Under the pieces are notes generated by a model. That model was not told the DNA's origin. It searched no databases and saw nothing but the letters and a program-made list of their open reading frames with translations. A DNA stretch of 64,000 bases, taken from positions 7,743 to 71,742 of the forward strand of contig JAFAFA010000110.1 of the NCBI GenBank assembly GCA_023423695.1. Reading direction: 5' to 3'. Below, one piece after another: positions 14,596 to 23,366 of the stretch. Position 1 is the stretch's first letter. Each line of letters opens with the position of its first letter. The DNA is from Pseudomonadota bacterium (GTDB taxonomy: Bacteria; Pseudomonadota; Alphaproteobacteria; Azospirillales; Azospirillaceae). A program made the translations under genes and the position numbers.

Positions 14596-16848
14596 ATGCT
14601 CCGGATATTTTGCAGTGCAGCATACCGGGCCGCGAACGCGGTCCCGCTGCGGCGGAACCTTCTGGGGGTGCTGGGTCTCGCGGTGGCTTACACCCTGGGA
14701 CCCGACGGTTCGGTCGGGTTCCGGCCCGCTTGCGCCGCCCTCATCATCCACGCGCCGGACGGTCACGCCGTCGTCCCGCCCGGCCCGGATTCCGTGCCTG
14801 ACCCCGATACCCCCGATTTCGGCGTGCCGACAGGCGGCCCGGTCATGGGACTGCCCGACCCGTCCGTTCCCGGCGACCCCGTTTCCGGCGTTCCGGCGGC
14901 CGACGCGTCCACCGGCCCGGCCGGTCCCCCCTTGCTGCTCGCCACCGACGAGGAAGCCCGCGCCGTCCAGCTTGACGAGGAGGATGCCGGCCGCTACCGC
15001 CGCATCTTCGCGCTGCAGGACCGGGCGGACTGGGACACCGCCGACGCCGAGATGGCGAAGCTCAAGGACCGCCGGCTGATCGGCTATGTCCTGCGCCAAC
15101 GCTATCTCCATCCCGACCGCCGCGCCGGCTACGAGGAACTCGCCCGCTGGATGCAGGATTACGGCGACCTGGCTGGGGCGGAGCGGGTGCACAGCCTGGC
15201 GCAGAAACGCCAGCCCGCCGGCCAGCGCGCGCCGAAGCCCCCGCGGGGGGAGGAGCGCGTGCGCCTGGTCGGGTCTCTGGAACGGCTGGGCGGCCTGCGC
15301 ACCGTCGCCGCGAACGAGGAGGACGAGGAGGACGGCGTCACCGTCGCCCCGCGCAGCCGCACGGTATCGCGCGCCCGCAGCGACCGCGCCGCCGTGGCGC
15401 GGGTCGAGGAGATGCTGCGCTCCGGCCGCGCCAGCAACGCTCTGACCCTGCTGAACCAGGACGAGTTCGGCGGCAAGCTCGACACCGTGCAGTATGACGC
15501 CGCCCGCGCCCGCATCGCTGCATCCCTCTATTATTCGGGCGAGACGGCGCAGGCGCTGACGCTCGCCTCGGCCAGCGCCGCCCGGTCGGGAGACATGCTG
15601 CCGGAGGCGCATTGGATCGCCGGACTGTCCGCATGGCGGCTGAAGCAGACCGACCGCGCTGCCCGCCATTTCCAGGGCATGGCCGCGGCCGGTCCGCGCT
15701 CCCCCTGGAAGGCCGCAGCCGCCGACTATTGGGCGGCCCGCGCGCTGGCCCGCAAGCCCGGCAAGGAGAAGGAAGCGGCGGAGCATCTGGCCGCCGCCGC
15801 GCGCTATCCACACACCTTCTATGGCCTGATCGCGCTGCGCACCCTGGGCACGCTGCACGATGTGCGCTGGCAGGCGCCGGAGTTGAGCGGGAAGAGTTTG
15901 GCGGCGATGGCCGCCAAGCCGGCAGGATCCCGGGCCATCGCCCTGCTGCAGGTGGGCCAGCGCGAACTGGCCGGCATGGAGCTGCAGCGCATCCATCCCC
16001 AGGGTGACCCGCTGGTCGAACAGGCGATGGTGGCGCTGGCCGACCGCGCCGGTGTGGCGACCCTGTCGCTGCGGCTGGGCAACGCGGTGGCCGGGCCGGA
16101 CGGCGCGCCCTATGCCGCCGCCCTCTACCCCCTGCCGCACTGGACGCCGCGCGATGGCTTCGCGGTGGACCGGGCGCTGGTCTTCGCGGTGATGCGCCAG
16201 GAATCGCGCTTCGACCCGCGGCTGGTCAGTTCCGCCGGGGCGACCGGGCTGATGCAAATCCTGCCCAGCACCGCCCAGCATGTGCGCGAACGCCACGCCG
16301 ACATCGGCAGCGAGGACGCCAACCGCGACGCCCTGTTCGATCCCTCCCGCAACATGGAACTGGGCCAGCGGTATCTGACCGAACTGCTGGGCATGCCGGA
16401 AATCGACGGCAACCTGTTCCTTGCCGCCGCCGCCTACAATGCCGGACCGGGCACGCTGGCGCGCTGGCGCCGGGAGTTGAGCGACATCACCGACCCCCTG
16501 CTGTTCATCGAAAGCCTTTCCTTCGGCGAGACGCGCGACTATGTGGAGAAGGTGATGGCCAACTTCTGGATCTACCAGCTTCGGCTGGGCCAGGAGACCG
16601 CCTCGCTCGACGCCGTCGCCGACGGGAAGTGGCCGTCCTACATCCCGGTGGAGGCCACCACCCAGGTCGCGGCCCAGCCGGACCCGCTGCCGGCGGCGAA
16701 GCCCGCGGTCCCGGCCGCGGTGACCGCAGCCGCCGAGAAACCGACGGCGGAAGCCCCGGCGGCCGAGTCTCCCGTCGCGGACGCACCGTCCGTCCCGGCC
16801 CGGGTGGAGACGGTGGCGGAGCGGGGGGAGGCCAGCCCGATACCCTGA
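14596..16848 (+). CDS. soluble lytic murein transglycosylase (SLT family)
   Basis: A 750-aa periplasmic enzyme cleaving the MurNAc-GlcNAc bond of peptidoglycan with 1,6-anhydro product formation. A hydrophobic N-terminal stretch (LLGVLGLAVAYTL) is the likely export signal. A Pro-rich stretch and a long helical region with TPR-like repeats precede the SLT domain: catalytic Glu in MRQESRFDPRLVSSAGATGL near 534, then AAYNAGPGTLARW. The C-terminus is an Ala/Pro/Glu-rich tail. The ATG at 14596 was taken over an in-frame TTG 39 bases upstream. A TATACT box at 14418-14423 may belong to its promoter, but no good -35 was seen. Confidence 0.9.
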   Translation: MLRIFCSAAYRAANAVPLRRNLLGVLGLAVAYTLGPDGSVGFRPACAALIIHAPDGHAVVPPGPDSVPDPDTPDFGVPTGGPVMGLPDPSVPGDPVSGVPAADASTGPAGPPLLLATDEEARAVQLDEEDAGRYRRIFALQDRADWDTADAEMAKLKDRRLIGYVLRQRYLHPDRRAGYEELARWMQDYGDLAGAERVHSLAQKRQPAGQRAPKPPRGEERVRLVGSLERLGGLRTVAANEEDEEDGVTVAPRSRTVSRARSDRAAVARVEEMLRSGRASNALTLLNQDEFGGKLDTVQYDAARARIAASLYYSGETAQALTLASASAARSGDMLPEAHWIAGLSAWRLKQTDRAARHFQGMAAAGPRSPWKAAAADYWAARALARKPGKEKEAAEHLAAAARYPHTFYGLIALRTLGTLHDVRWQAPELSGKSLAAMAAKPAGSRAIALLQVGQRELAGMELQRIHPQGDPLVEQAMVALADRAGVATLSLRLGNAVAGPDGAPYAAALYPLPHWTPRDGFAVDRALVFAVMRQESRFDPRLVSSAGATGLMQILPSTAQHVRERHADIGSEDANRDALFDPSRNMELGQRYLTELLGMPEIDGNLFLAAAAYNAGPGTLARWRRELSDITDPLLFIESLSFGETRDYVEKVMANFWIYQLRLGQETASLDAVADGKWPSYIPVEATTQVAAQPDPLPAAKPAVPAAVTAAAEKPTAEAPAAESPVADAPSVPARVETVAERGEASPIP

Positions 16849-16901
16849 CCGCCGGCGCCCCCTGTCGGGTACCGGCCCGACACGAGGACACGCCTGCCGC
16901 C

Positions 16902-17438
16902 ATGCCGAAGATCGACGAGAGCCGCCCCTTCCTTCCCGTGAACATCGCGGTGATCACGGTGTCCGACACCCGCAGCACCGCCGACGACCGGTCCGGCGAT
17001 GCGCTGGCGGAGCGGATCGCCGGGGCCGGCCACCGGCTCGCCGCCCGAACCATCGTTCGGGACGACATCGCGGCGATCCGCGCCCAGGTGCAGGCCCATA
17101 TCGCCGATCCGCAGATCGACGTCGTCCTGACCACCGGCGGCACCGGGGTCACCGGCCGCGACGTGACGCCGGAGGCGGTCGAAGCGCTCTATGAAAAGGC
17201 GATCCCCGGCTTCGGCGAGCTGTTCCGCTACCTCAGCTACGCCAAGGTCGGCACCTCCACCATCCAGAGCCGGGCGACCGGCGGAGTGGCAAACGGCACC
17301 TACATCTTCGCCCTGCCCGGTTCGCCCAGCGCCTGCCGCGACGCCTGGGACGACATCCTGGTCTGGCAGCTCGACAACCGCCACCGCCCCTGCAACCTCG
17401 TGGAGCTGATGCCCCGCCTGCGCGAGCATATGGCGTGA
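16902..17438 (+). CDS. moaB: molybdenum cofactor biosynthesis protein MoaB
   Basis: A 178-aa MoaB/Mog-like protein of the MoCF-binding fold, which adenylylates molybdopterin. ITVSDTRSTADDRSGD near residue 18, VVLTTGGTGVTGRDVTPEA near 71 and FALPGSPSACRDAWDDIL near 135 are the family motifs. A 7-bp hairpin (TGTCGGG...CCCGACA, 16863-16882) lies between the transglycosylase stop and this ATG. The stop codon overlaps the GTG of the next gene (GTGA), implying coupled translation. No other molybdopterin genes are nearby. Confidence 0.92.
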   Translation: MPKIDESRPFLPVNIAVITVSDTRSTADDRSGDALAERIAGAGHRLAARTIVRDDIAAIRAQVQAHIADPQIDVVLTTGGTGVTGRDVTPEAVEALYEKAIPGFGELFRYLSYAKVGTSTIQSRATGGVANGTYIFALPGSPSACRDAWDDILVWQLDNRHRPCNLVELMPRLREHMA

Positions 17439-18451
17439 GCGAACCGGCCGGTTATTCGACGGAGGCCCTGCACGCCGCCCTGATCCGGCTGCCGCGCCTA
17501 TCCGACCTCTCCCCCGACGCGCTGGAGCCGATGCCGCTGAAGGGCGTCGCCCACGACCATGTGCGGCTGCGCGGCCGGCGGCTGGTCGCCCGCATCCCGC
17601 GCTGGAGCCAGCTTGGCCTCGACGCCTGGACGGCACTGGACCGGCAGGCAGCAGCCTTCCGCCGGGCGGAAATGTCGGGCCACACCCCGCGCTTCGCCGG
17701 CCTGCTGCCGCCGGGCGAGGGGCTGCCGCTGGGCGCGCTGGTGGTCGGCGAGGTGGAGGGGCGCACCCCCGTCCTACCCGGCGACATGCCGGCCATCGCC
17801 CGCGCTCTGGCGGCGATCCACCGCATGGCCCCGCCGGACTTCTACGAGCCGCTGCCCGCCCCGCCCGATCCGGTCGCGGCCCTGCTGGCCCAGGTGGAGC
17901 GGCAGGCGGAGTGGTTCGACCGCGCCCCGCTGGACGCCGACGCCCGCGCCCTGATCGCGGAGGAGCTTGCCGCCGCCCGGGCCGGCGACCTCGCCCCGCC
18001 GCCTGAGACCCCGATGCCGCTGACCGCGGTGGGGGTGGACGTGCATCCCGGCAACTTCCTGATCGACGGCCATGGCAAGGCCTGGTTCACCGATCTGGAG
18101 AAACTGCAATACGGCCACCCCGCCAGCGATCTCGCCCATGCCAGCCTCTACACCTCCACCAAATGGGACCTGGCGGTGAATGCGGAACTGGTGCCGGCCG
18201 ACGTCGACGCCTTCGTCGAGGCCTGGGCGATAGCGGTTCCCGGCGACCTCGCCGATGAGGTGCGACCCTGGCTGAAGCCGCTGCGCCGGCTGACCTGGCT
18301 GCGCACCCTGTCCTGGATGGCCCGCTGGTCGGTGGAGGGCGCCACGCTGTCGCCGGGCATGCCGGAGCCGTTGCGCGCCCATATGGACGCCCATGCCACC
18401 GACATCCTGCGGGCCGGGCGGATCGAACAGGTGCGCCGGGATTGGCGTTGA
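17435..18451 (+). CDS. aminoglycoside-phosphotransferase-fold (APH) kinase
   Basis: A 338-aa small-molecule kinase of the APH/choline kinase superfamily. The catalytic loop is VGVDVHPGNFLIDG near 195, with the Asp-x-His-Pro-x-Asn arrangement, and the metal-binding Asp is in WFTDLEKLQYGHPASDLAH near 212. The GTG start overlaps the moaB stop. The substrate cannot be told from sequence; the name does not imply antibiotic resistance. Constant pairing with moaB in relatives would suggest a cofactor-related substrate, but that is speculation. Confidence 0.8.
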   Translation: MSEPAGYSTEALHAALIRLPRLSDLSPDALEPMPLKGVAHDHVRLRGRRLVARIPRWSQLGLDAWTALDRQAAAFRRAEMSGHTPRFAGLLPPGEGLPLGALVVGEVEGRTPVLPGDMPAIARALAAIHRMAPPDFYEPLPAPPDPVAALLAQVERQAEWFDRAPLDADARALIAEELAAARAGDLAPPPETPMPLTAVGVDVHPGNFLIDGHGKAWFTDLEKLQYGHPASDLAHASLYTSTKWDLAVNAELVPADVDAFVEAWAIAVPGDLADEVRPWLKPLRRLTWLRTLSWMARWSVEGATLSPGMPEPLRAHMDAHATDILRAGRIEQVRRDWR

Positions 18452-18544
18452 ATGGATGCGCAAAGGGGAAGGGCACGAAAGTCTCTTGCCCGCGCCCTGC
18501 CGAAGATGATGGGATACCGACTCGGAAAACGAGGTGACGAGAGC

Positions 18545-20260
18545 ATGACGAGTTTCCGACGCCGGTTGCTGCCGACCTCCCTGGCCGCCCTGCTGGCTGG
18601 GGGCGTGTTTACAGGCGCCGTTCCGGCCCCGGCCTTCGCCGCCGGCCCGCCCGGCGAGACCGCCGGCTCCGCCACCGGCAGCTATCTGGCCGGCCGCTAC
18701 GCCCAGCACCAGGACGACTGGACGGCGGCGGCGCGCTTCACCGCCCAGGCTCTGGCCGCCGATCCGGACGATCAGGCCCTGCTGCGCCGCACCTTCCTGC
18801 TGCGGCTGGGCGAGGGGCAGGTCGACACCGCCATCGGCTATGCCACCCGCCTGCTGGGCGAGCAGGGCGAGCCGCAGATGGCGCTGACGCTGCTGACCGC
18901 CGATGCGCTCGCCAAGGGCAAACTGGACGAGGCCGACGGCTATGCCGCGCGCCTGCCGGCCGACGGGCTGGGCCGCTTCATCACCCCGCTGACCCGCGCC
19001 TGGCTGGCGACAGCCCGCGGCAAGACGGACGAGGCGCTGACCGCGCTGGAGCCGCTGGCGGCCGTCCAGGGCTTCGGCGCGCTCTACAACCTGCATGCCG
19101 CCCTGATCCTCGACCTCGCCGGACGCAGCGAGGATGCCGCCGCCCACTATGTCAAGGTGACGGACACCGAGGCGCCGCTGCGGGTGGTGCAGATCGTCGG
19201 CAACTTCATGATGCGCACCGGCCGCAAGGACGAGGCGCGCAAGCTCTACGAGACTTTCCAGATCAACAACCCCGACGGACTGCTGGTGGAGCCGGCGCTG
19301 GACGCCATGGCGAAGGCGCCGTCCGACGCCCGCCCGGTTCCCGACGCCCGCGCGGGTCTGGCGGAAGCGCTGTTCGACCTGGGCAGCGCCCTGCATCACG
19401 AGAATGCCGACGAACCGGCGCTGCTGTTCGGCCGCATCGCGCTGCACCTGCGGGAAGATCTGGCGCTGGCCCATCTGCTGATCGGCGACATCGTGGCCTC
19501 CCGCGACCATCATGAGGAGGCGCTGGCCGCCTACCGGCGGCTGGCGAAGGACCCGCTGCTGGGCTGGACCGCCCGCATGCGCGAAGCCGACAGCCTCGCC
19601 CGCATGAACCGCAACGACGACGCCATCGCGGTCCTCAAGACCCTGTCCGCCGAACGGCCGGAGCGGACCGACGCGGTGACGCGGCTGGGCGACATCTATC
19701 GCTATGCCAAGCGGTACGAGGAGGCGATCCCGGCCTACACGACCGCTCTGGAGCGGATCGGCGCGCCGCAGGAACGGCATTGGCCGCTGCTGTACGCCCG
19801 CGCCATGAGCTATGAGAAGACCAAGCAGTGGCCGCAGGCGGAGGCCGACCTGCAGACCGCGCTGAAGCTGCGGCCGGACGAGCCGTCGCTGCTGAACTTC
19901 CTCGGCTACAGCTGGATCGACCGGGGCGAGCATCTGGACAAGGCCAGGGCGATGGTGGAGCGCGCGGTGGAACTGCGCCCGCGCGACGGCTACATCGTCG
20001 ACAGCCTGGGCTGGGCCCTCTACAAGCTGGGCGATTTCGAGGGCGCGGTCGCGAAGCTGGAGCGCGCCGTGGAGCTGAAGCCGGGCGATCCCACCATCAA
20101 CGACCATCTCGGCGACGCCTATTGGCGCGCCGGCCGCCGCAACGAGGCCCGGTTCCAGTGGATGCGCGCGCTGCGCAACGCCGACGAGGACACCGACAAG
20201 GCCGCCATCCAGGCCAAGCTGGACGGGGGGATGGCCGAGCGCAAGGCGGCGGCGAAATAG
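18545..20260 (+). CDS. exported tetratricopeptide repeat protein
   Basis: A 571-aa protein with an N-terminal signal peptide (RRRLLPTSLAALLAGGVFTG then PAFA-AG) followed by about ten TPR-like helix pairs; the clearest are LRPDEPSLLNFLGYSWIDRG and AVELKPGDPTINDHLGDAYW near the C-terminus. Such proteins are periplasmic or outer-membrane scaffolds. The ATG at 18545 was chosen because a GAGGTGACGAGAGC ribosome-binding region precedes it and the signal peptide begins there; the frame is open 93 bases further upstream. Partner proteins are unknown. Confidence 0.85.
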   Translation: MTSFRRRLLPTSLAALLAGGVFTGAVPAPAFAAGPPGETAGSATGSYLAGRYAQHQDDWTAAARFTAQALAADPDDQALLRRTFLLRLGEGQVDTAIGYATRLLGEQGEPQMALTLLTADALAKGKLDEADGYAARLPADGLGRFITPLTRAWLATARGKTDEALTALEPLAAVQGFGALYNLHAALILDLAGRSEDAAAHYVKVTDTEAPLRVVQIVGNFMMRTGRKDEARKLYETFQINNPDGLLVEPALDAMAKAPSDARPVPDARAGLAEALFDLGSALHHENADEPALLFGRIALHLREDLALAHLLIGDIVASRDHHEEALAAYRRLAKDPLLGWTARMREADSLARMNRNDDAIAVLKTLSAERPERTDAVTRLGDIYRYAKRYEEAIPAYTTALERIGAPQERHWPLLYARAMSYEKTKQWPQAEADLQTALKLRPDEPSLLNFLGYSWIDRGEHLDKARAMVERAVELRPRDGYIVDSLGWALYKLGDFEGAVAKLERAVELKPGDPTINDHLGDAYWRAGRRNEARFQWMRALRNADEDTDKAAIQAKLDGGMAERKAAAK

Positions 20261-20266
20261 TGTGGC

Positions 20267-20327
20267 GTCCCCTCTCCCCCGCTTACGCGCAAAAATCGTT
20301 GGCGCTTGAGCGCGGGGGAGAGGGGGC
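20267..20327. repeat. GC-rich palindromic element 3
   Basis: CCCCTCTCCCCCGC is mirrored by GCGGGGGAGAGGGG, separated by about 28 bp with a small inner palindrome (ACGCGC...GCGCTT). It sits between two convergent genes and extends into the 3' end of the bacteriohemerythrin gene, encoding its last residues. It may serve as a bidirectional terminator. Confidence 0.7.
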
Positions 20328-20723
20328 CTCCCCCACATAGGGCTTGTACCGGCTGTCCGTCTGCTGGATGTGCTCCACGAACCAATCCTTCAGCAGAAGG
20401 ATCAGGTCGACACGCAGCATGGTGGGGTTGCCGCCTTCGAAGTCTTGGGCCAGCTTGTCCACCTCGCCGGCGAAATAGCGGTGGGCGGCGAGGTGGCGGT
20501 CCAGTTCGGGATAGCCGCAACGCTCCATCATCGCCTCTTCCCGCGCGAAATGGACGGCGACGTAGTCCTTGAGGCTGGCGAGCAGGCTGGACAGCTCCTC
20601 CCGGTTGGCGGGGGTGATGCCGCTTTCCAGCAGGCCGTTGAACAGGTCGAGAAGGCGCCGATGCTCGTCGTCGAGCACGGGCACGCCGACGCTCATGGTT
20701 TCGTCCCAGGCGACATAGGTCAT
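20283..20723 (-). CDS. bacteriohemerythrin
   Basis: A 146-aa non-haem di-iron oxygen-binding protein. All iron ligands are visible: DDEHRRLL (His near 21), HFAREEAMM (His/Glu near 58-62), DRHLAAHRYF (His near 76 and 80) and WFVEHIQQTDSRY (His/Asp near 117-122). A strong GGGGAGGT lies seven bases before the ATG. The last ~16 residues (from GEAPSPPRSSA) come from palindromic element 3 and exceed the usual family end, so the original stop seems to have been replaced. Likely roles are oxygen storage, delivery or sensing in a microaerophilic lifestyle. Confidence 0.92.
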   Translation of the reverse strand: MTYVAWDETMSVGVPVLDDEHRRLLDLFNGLLESGITPANREELSSLLASLKDYVAVHFAREEAMMERCGYPELDRHLAAHRYFAGEVDKLAQDFEGGNPTMLRVDLILLLKDWFVEHIQQTDSRYKPYVGEAPSPPRSSANDFCA

Positions 20724-20951
20724 CGCAGCGACCTCCCCCTCGCATCCCGCGAATTCAAGCGCCTTCCGCCCATTTCAAGCGGTTGCGGCCGGCCATGGCT
20801 GGGTTGTGGACATCTTGACAGGGATCCTAAAACCGGCAACCGTGCCCGTCCAAGCGGCAAATTCCCGCAGGGGGGGCGGCATGATGCGCAGAGCCTCCTT
20901 CAACCGGCCTCCATCCACCAGACCGCCCCATTCACCAGATCAGAGTGACCG

Positions 20952-21713
20952 ATGGCCCTGCTCGACGAGATCGCGGAGAAGAAACGGGCGCTGGACGCGG
21001 CGCGCCCCCTGCCGCAGGAGGTCGTGCACGGCATCGCCGACCGCTTCGAACTGGACCTCACCGTCGCCGCCGCCGCGCTGGAGGAGGTGCCGGTCAAGCC
21101 CGCAGACGTCAAGGCGATCCTGGAGCGCGGCAGCATCCTGCGCCACCGCCCGGTGGAAGAGCAGCGTTTCGTGCTGAACCATCGCGCTGCGCTGGAACTG
21201 ATGGCACGGTTGTCCTTCGATCCGACGGGCGCCGTGACCGAACGCACGGTCTCCGCTTTCCATAGCGTTCTGTATCGCGGGATCGAGGACGAGGCCGGAA
21301 AATACCGCAACGGCGCGCCGAAGGACGATCCGGCGGAGACCGCGCCCGATCCGGCCAAGCTGCGCGTGTCGATGTCGGCGCTGTCGACCTGGATGCGCAA
21401 GTCGGACGCCGGTCCCGACGCCGCCTTCGAGGCGCATCACAAGCTGAGCGCCATCCGCCCCTTCCACACCGGCAACCGGGCCACGGCGCTGCTGCTGTGC
21501 AACCTGATCCTGAACCGCGCCGGCTACCCGCCGGTGGTGGTCCTGGCGGAGGATCGCGGTCTCTATCTCGATCTCGTCGAACGGGCCTGGGCCGTCGGCG
21601 ACAAGACGCCGTTCCGCGACCTGATGATGCGCTTCCTGTCGCAGAGCCTGGATTTCTGCCTGGAGGCGGCGGGCAAGGCCGAGGCGGACGAGGACAGCGA
21701 CCGTCCCCGATGA
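20952..21713 (+). CDS. Fic/DOC-fold protein with degenerate catalytic motif
   Basis: A 253-aa protein related to Fic AMP-transferases. The region matching the Fic motif HPFxxGN(G/K)RTxR reads RPFHTGNRATALLLCNLIL near residues 174-192. The catalytic His is Arg (codon CGC, one base from CAC), and the phosphate-binding Arg positions are changed to Ala. The downstream RAGYPPVVV is as in active Fic proteins. No clear (S/T)xxxE(G/N) inhibitory helix was found. It is probably inactive as a classical AMP-transferase or works by another mechanism. It diverges from bacteriohemerythrin and ends 9 bp from the CocE-like gene on the other strand. Confidence 0.7.
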   Translation: MALLDEIAEKKRALDAARPLPQEVVHGIADRFELDLTVAAAALEEVPVKPADVKAILERGSILRHRPVEEQRFVLNHRAALELMARLSFDPTGAVTERTVSAFHSVLYRGIEDEAGKYRNGAPKDDPAETAPDPAKLRVSMSALSTWMRKSDAGPDAAFEAHHKLSAIRPFHTGNRATALLLCNLILNRAGYPPVVVLAEDRGLYLDLVERAWAVGDKTPFRDLMMRFLSQSLDFCLEAAGKAEADEDSDRPR

Positions 21714-21722
21714 GTGCGGCCG

Positions 21723-23366
21723 TCAGACCGGCAGGCGCAGGCGCGACGGCCGGTCCGGGCCGCTGTGGATCAGCAGCGTGATCGGCAGCGCATCGACCCG
21801 GCGGGTCTCGCCCGGCTCGGCCCCGGTGCCGGGATTGACCGGATAGGCCGGGAAACAGGACCCGGCAAGGCTGAGGCGCAGCGCCGATCCCGGCACCAGC
21901 GTGGCGCAGGCCGCCCGCATGGCGATGGTCAGCGGCCGGGTCGGGTCGCCTGGCTCCACCCGCGCATGGCCCTGGGTCAGCGGCAGCACCTGCCCATCCG
22001 GGCGCACCACCGACAGCACGGCGCTGACGTCGAAGGACGGGGCGTCGGCCTCCACCCACAGATCCAGCGCCACCCGCCCGGCCAGCATCAACGGCTCGTC
22101 CAGAGGCAGGCTGGTGTAGGTCGCGACATCCGGCCGACGGTCGACGGCGGCGCGGTCGAGACGGCCGGCGGCGGATGGCACCGCATGACCGCCGACCGTC
22201 GGCACCGGACTGCGTGGATCATGCACCACCACGTCGAGTGCCTCGGCATCGGGCATCTCCGGCGCCAGCCGGCCGCCCTGCCTGTTGGCGAGGCCGTCGC
22301 TGGCCAGATGCAGCACCGCCTCGGCCGCCGGCAAGGTGGGCAGGTCGTGCCAGCGCCCGGTCTCCACGTCATGCAGGCGCACCGCGCCGCCGCGGTCGGC
22401 CCCCTGCCCTTTCAGCACCCGCTCCCACCAGGCGAGTTGCAGCGTGTCGAGTGTCGGCGCCTCTCCCGGCGCCGCATCGGGTCCGTCGGCGCCCCAGGGA
22501 CCGACCACCAGCCGCACCGGCGCCCGCCCTCGCGCAGCAAGCAGGTCGTGCGCGTCCAGCGTACCGGCCAGCCGCGGGTCGTACCACCCACCGAGTTGCA
22601 GCACCGCGACGTCGGCGGGCATGTCCGCCAGCATTGCCTTGGGCGACAGCGCGGTCCAGGCCGGGCCGGGCACCGGGTTGGTCAGCCAGTCGTCGTAATG
22701 GGAATAACGGGCGTAATCGCGCAGGGCCTGCGGCCGCGAAGGGATCTCGTCGTCGATGGGCAGGCTGCGCGCCGCATCGGACAGGATGCGGTGGCCGGTG
22801 CCGTCCTCCACCCGCCGCGCCGCCTCGGCGGCGGTGCGCAGAGCCCAGCCCATGGCGTCGGCCAGCCGGAAGGCGCCGCCCTCATAGGCCCAATCGGAGA
22901 AGACGTCCCAGCCGGCGAAGGCCGGCGCCACGGCACGCAGGGCCGCCGGCCGCTCCGCCAGCGCAAGCCACTGCGCCATGCCGGCATAGCCGGAGCCATA
23001 CATCGCCACCACACCCGACGACCCCGGCAAGGAGGCGGCCCAGGCCACGGCGTCGGCCCCGTCCTCCCGCTCCGCCTCGAAGGGCCGGAAACGGCCGTCA
23101 GACGTGCCGCAGCCGCGCACATCCTGCACCACCACGACATATCCCCGCGCCGCGTACCAGCGGGGATGGGCATAATGGCTGGTCAGCGCGGTGCGCCGGC
23201 CGCAGGCGACGCGCAGCAGCAGCACCGGCCATGTGCCGGCGGCGTCGGGCCGATAGAGGTCCGCATCCAGCCGCACGCCGTCCCGCGTCCGCATCGACAC
23301 GGTCTCCGGCGGCCGGACCGGCAGCAGGTCATGCGACAGATGGATCACCGGGGCCAGATGGGTCAT
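21723..23366 (-). CDS. CocE/NonD-family alpha/beta hydrolase, catalytic residues missing
   Basis: A 547-aa protein with the layout of cocaine esterase/X-Pro dipeptidyl-peptidase proteins: N-terminal alpha/beta fold (RTRDGVRLDADLYRP near 26) and a C-terminal jelly-roll (from about 310). Compared with Rhodococcus CocE, the nucleophile motif GVSYLG is GSGYAG here (Ser to Gly; a Ser occurs one position earlier), and GPWSHS is GPWGAD (His to Ala). The Asp in GGWYDPR is kept. It may therefore be a pseudoenzyme or use a shifted Ser. The ATG at 23366 was preferred over an upstream in-frame start at 23396 because the conserved region begins after it. Confidence 0.8.
   Translation of the reverse strand: MTHLAPVIHLSHDLLPVRPPETVSMRTRDGVRLDADLYRPDAAGTWPVLLLRVACGRRTALTSHYAHPRWYAARGYVVVVQDVRGCGTSDGRFRPFEAEREDGADAVAWAASLPGSSGVVAMYGSGYAGMAQWLALAERPAALRAVAPAFAGWDVFSDWAYEGGAFRLADAMGWALRTAAEAARRVEDGTGHRILSDAARSLPIDDEIPSRPQALRDYARYSHYDDWLTNPVPGPAWTALSPKAMLADMPADVAVLQLGGWYDPRLAGTLDAHDLLAARGRAPVRLVVGPWGADGPDAAPGEAPTLDTLQLAWWERVLKGQGADRGGAVRLHDVETGRWHDLPTLPAAEAVLHLASDGLANRQGGRLAPEMPDAEALDVVVHDPRSPVPTVGGHAVPSAAGRLDRAAVDRRPDVATYTSLPLDEPLMLAGRVALDLWVEADAPSFDVSAVLSVVRPDGQVLPLTQGHARVEPGDPTRPLTIAMRAACATLVPGSALRLSLAGSCFPAYPVNPGTGAEPGETRRVDALPITLLIHSGPDRPSRLRLPV

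Noticed and set aside
12901..16296. A 1131-codon open frame on the minus strand
   Set aside because: It is antisense to the uracil-DNA glycosylase and transglycosylase genes, with His/Gln/Gly/Arg-rich composition and no domain; a GC-bias artefact.
17435..18451. Antibiotic resistance gene, from similarity to aminoglycoside phosphotransferases
   Set aside because: Only the general fold motifs match; host-like composition and coupling to moaB point to a housekeeping small-molecule kinase.
17774..20338. An 854-codon minus-strand open frame
   Set aside because: Antisense to the APH-fold kinase and TPR genes, low-complexity composition and no motif.
20815..20820. TTGACA as a -35 box for the Fic-like gene
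   Set aside because: The 16-18 bp spaced positions read GC-rich sequence without a -10 match.
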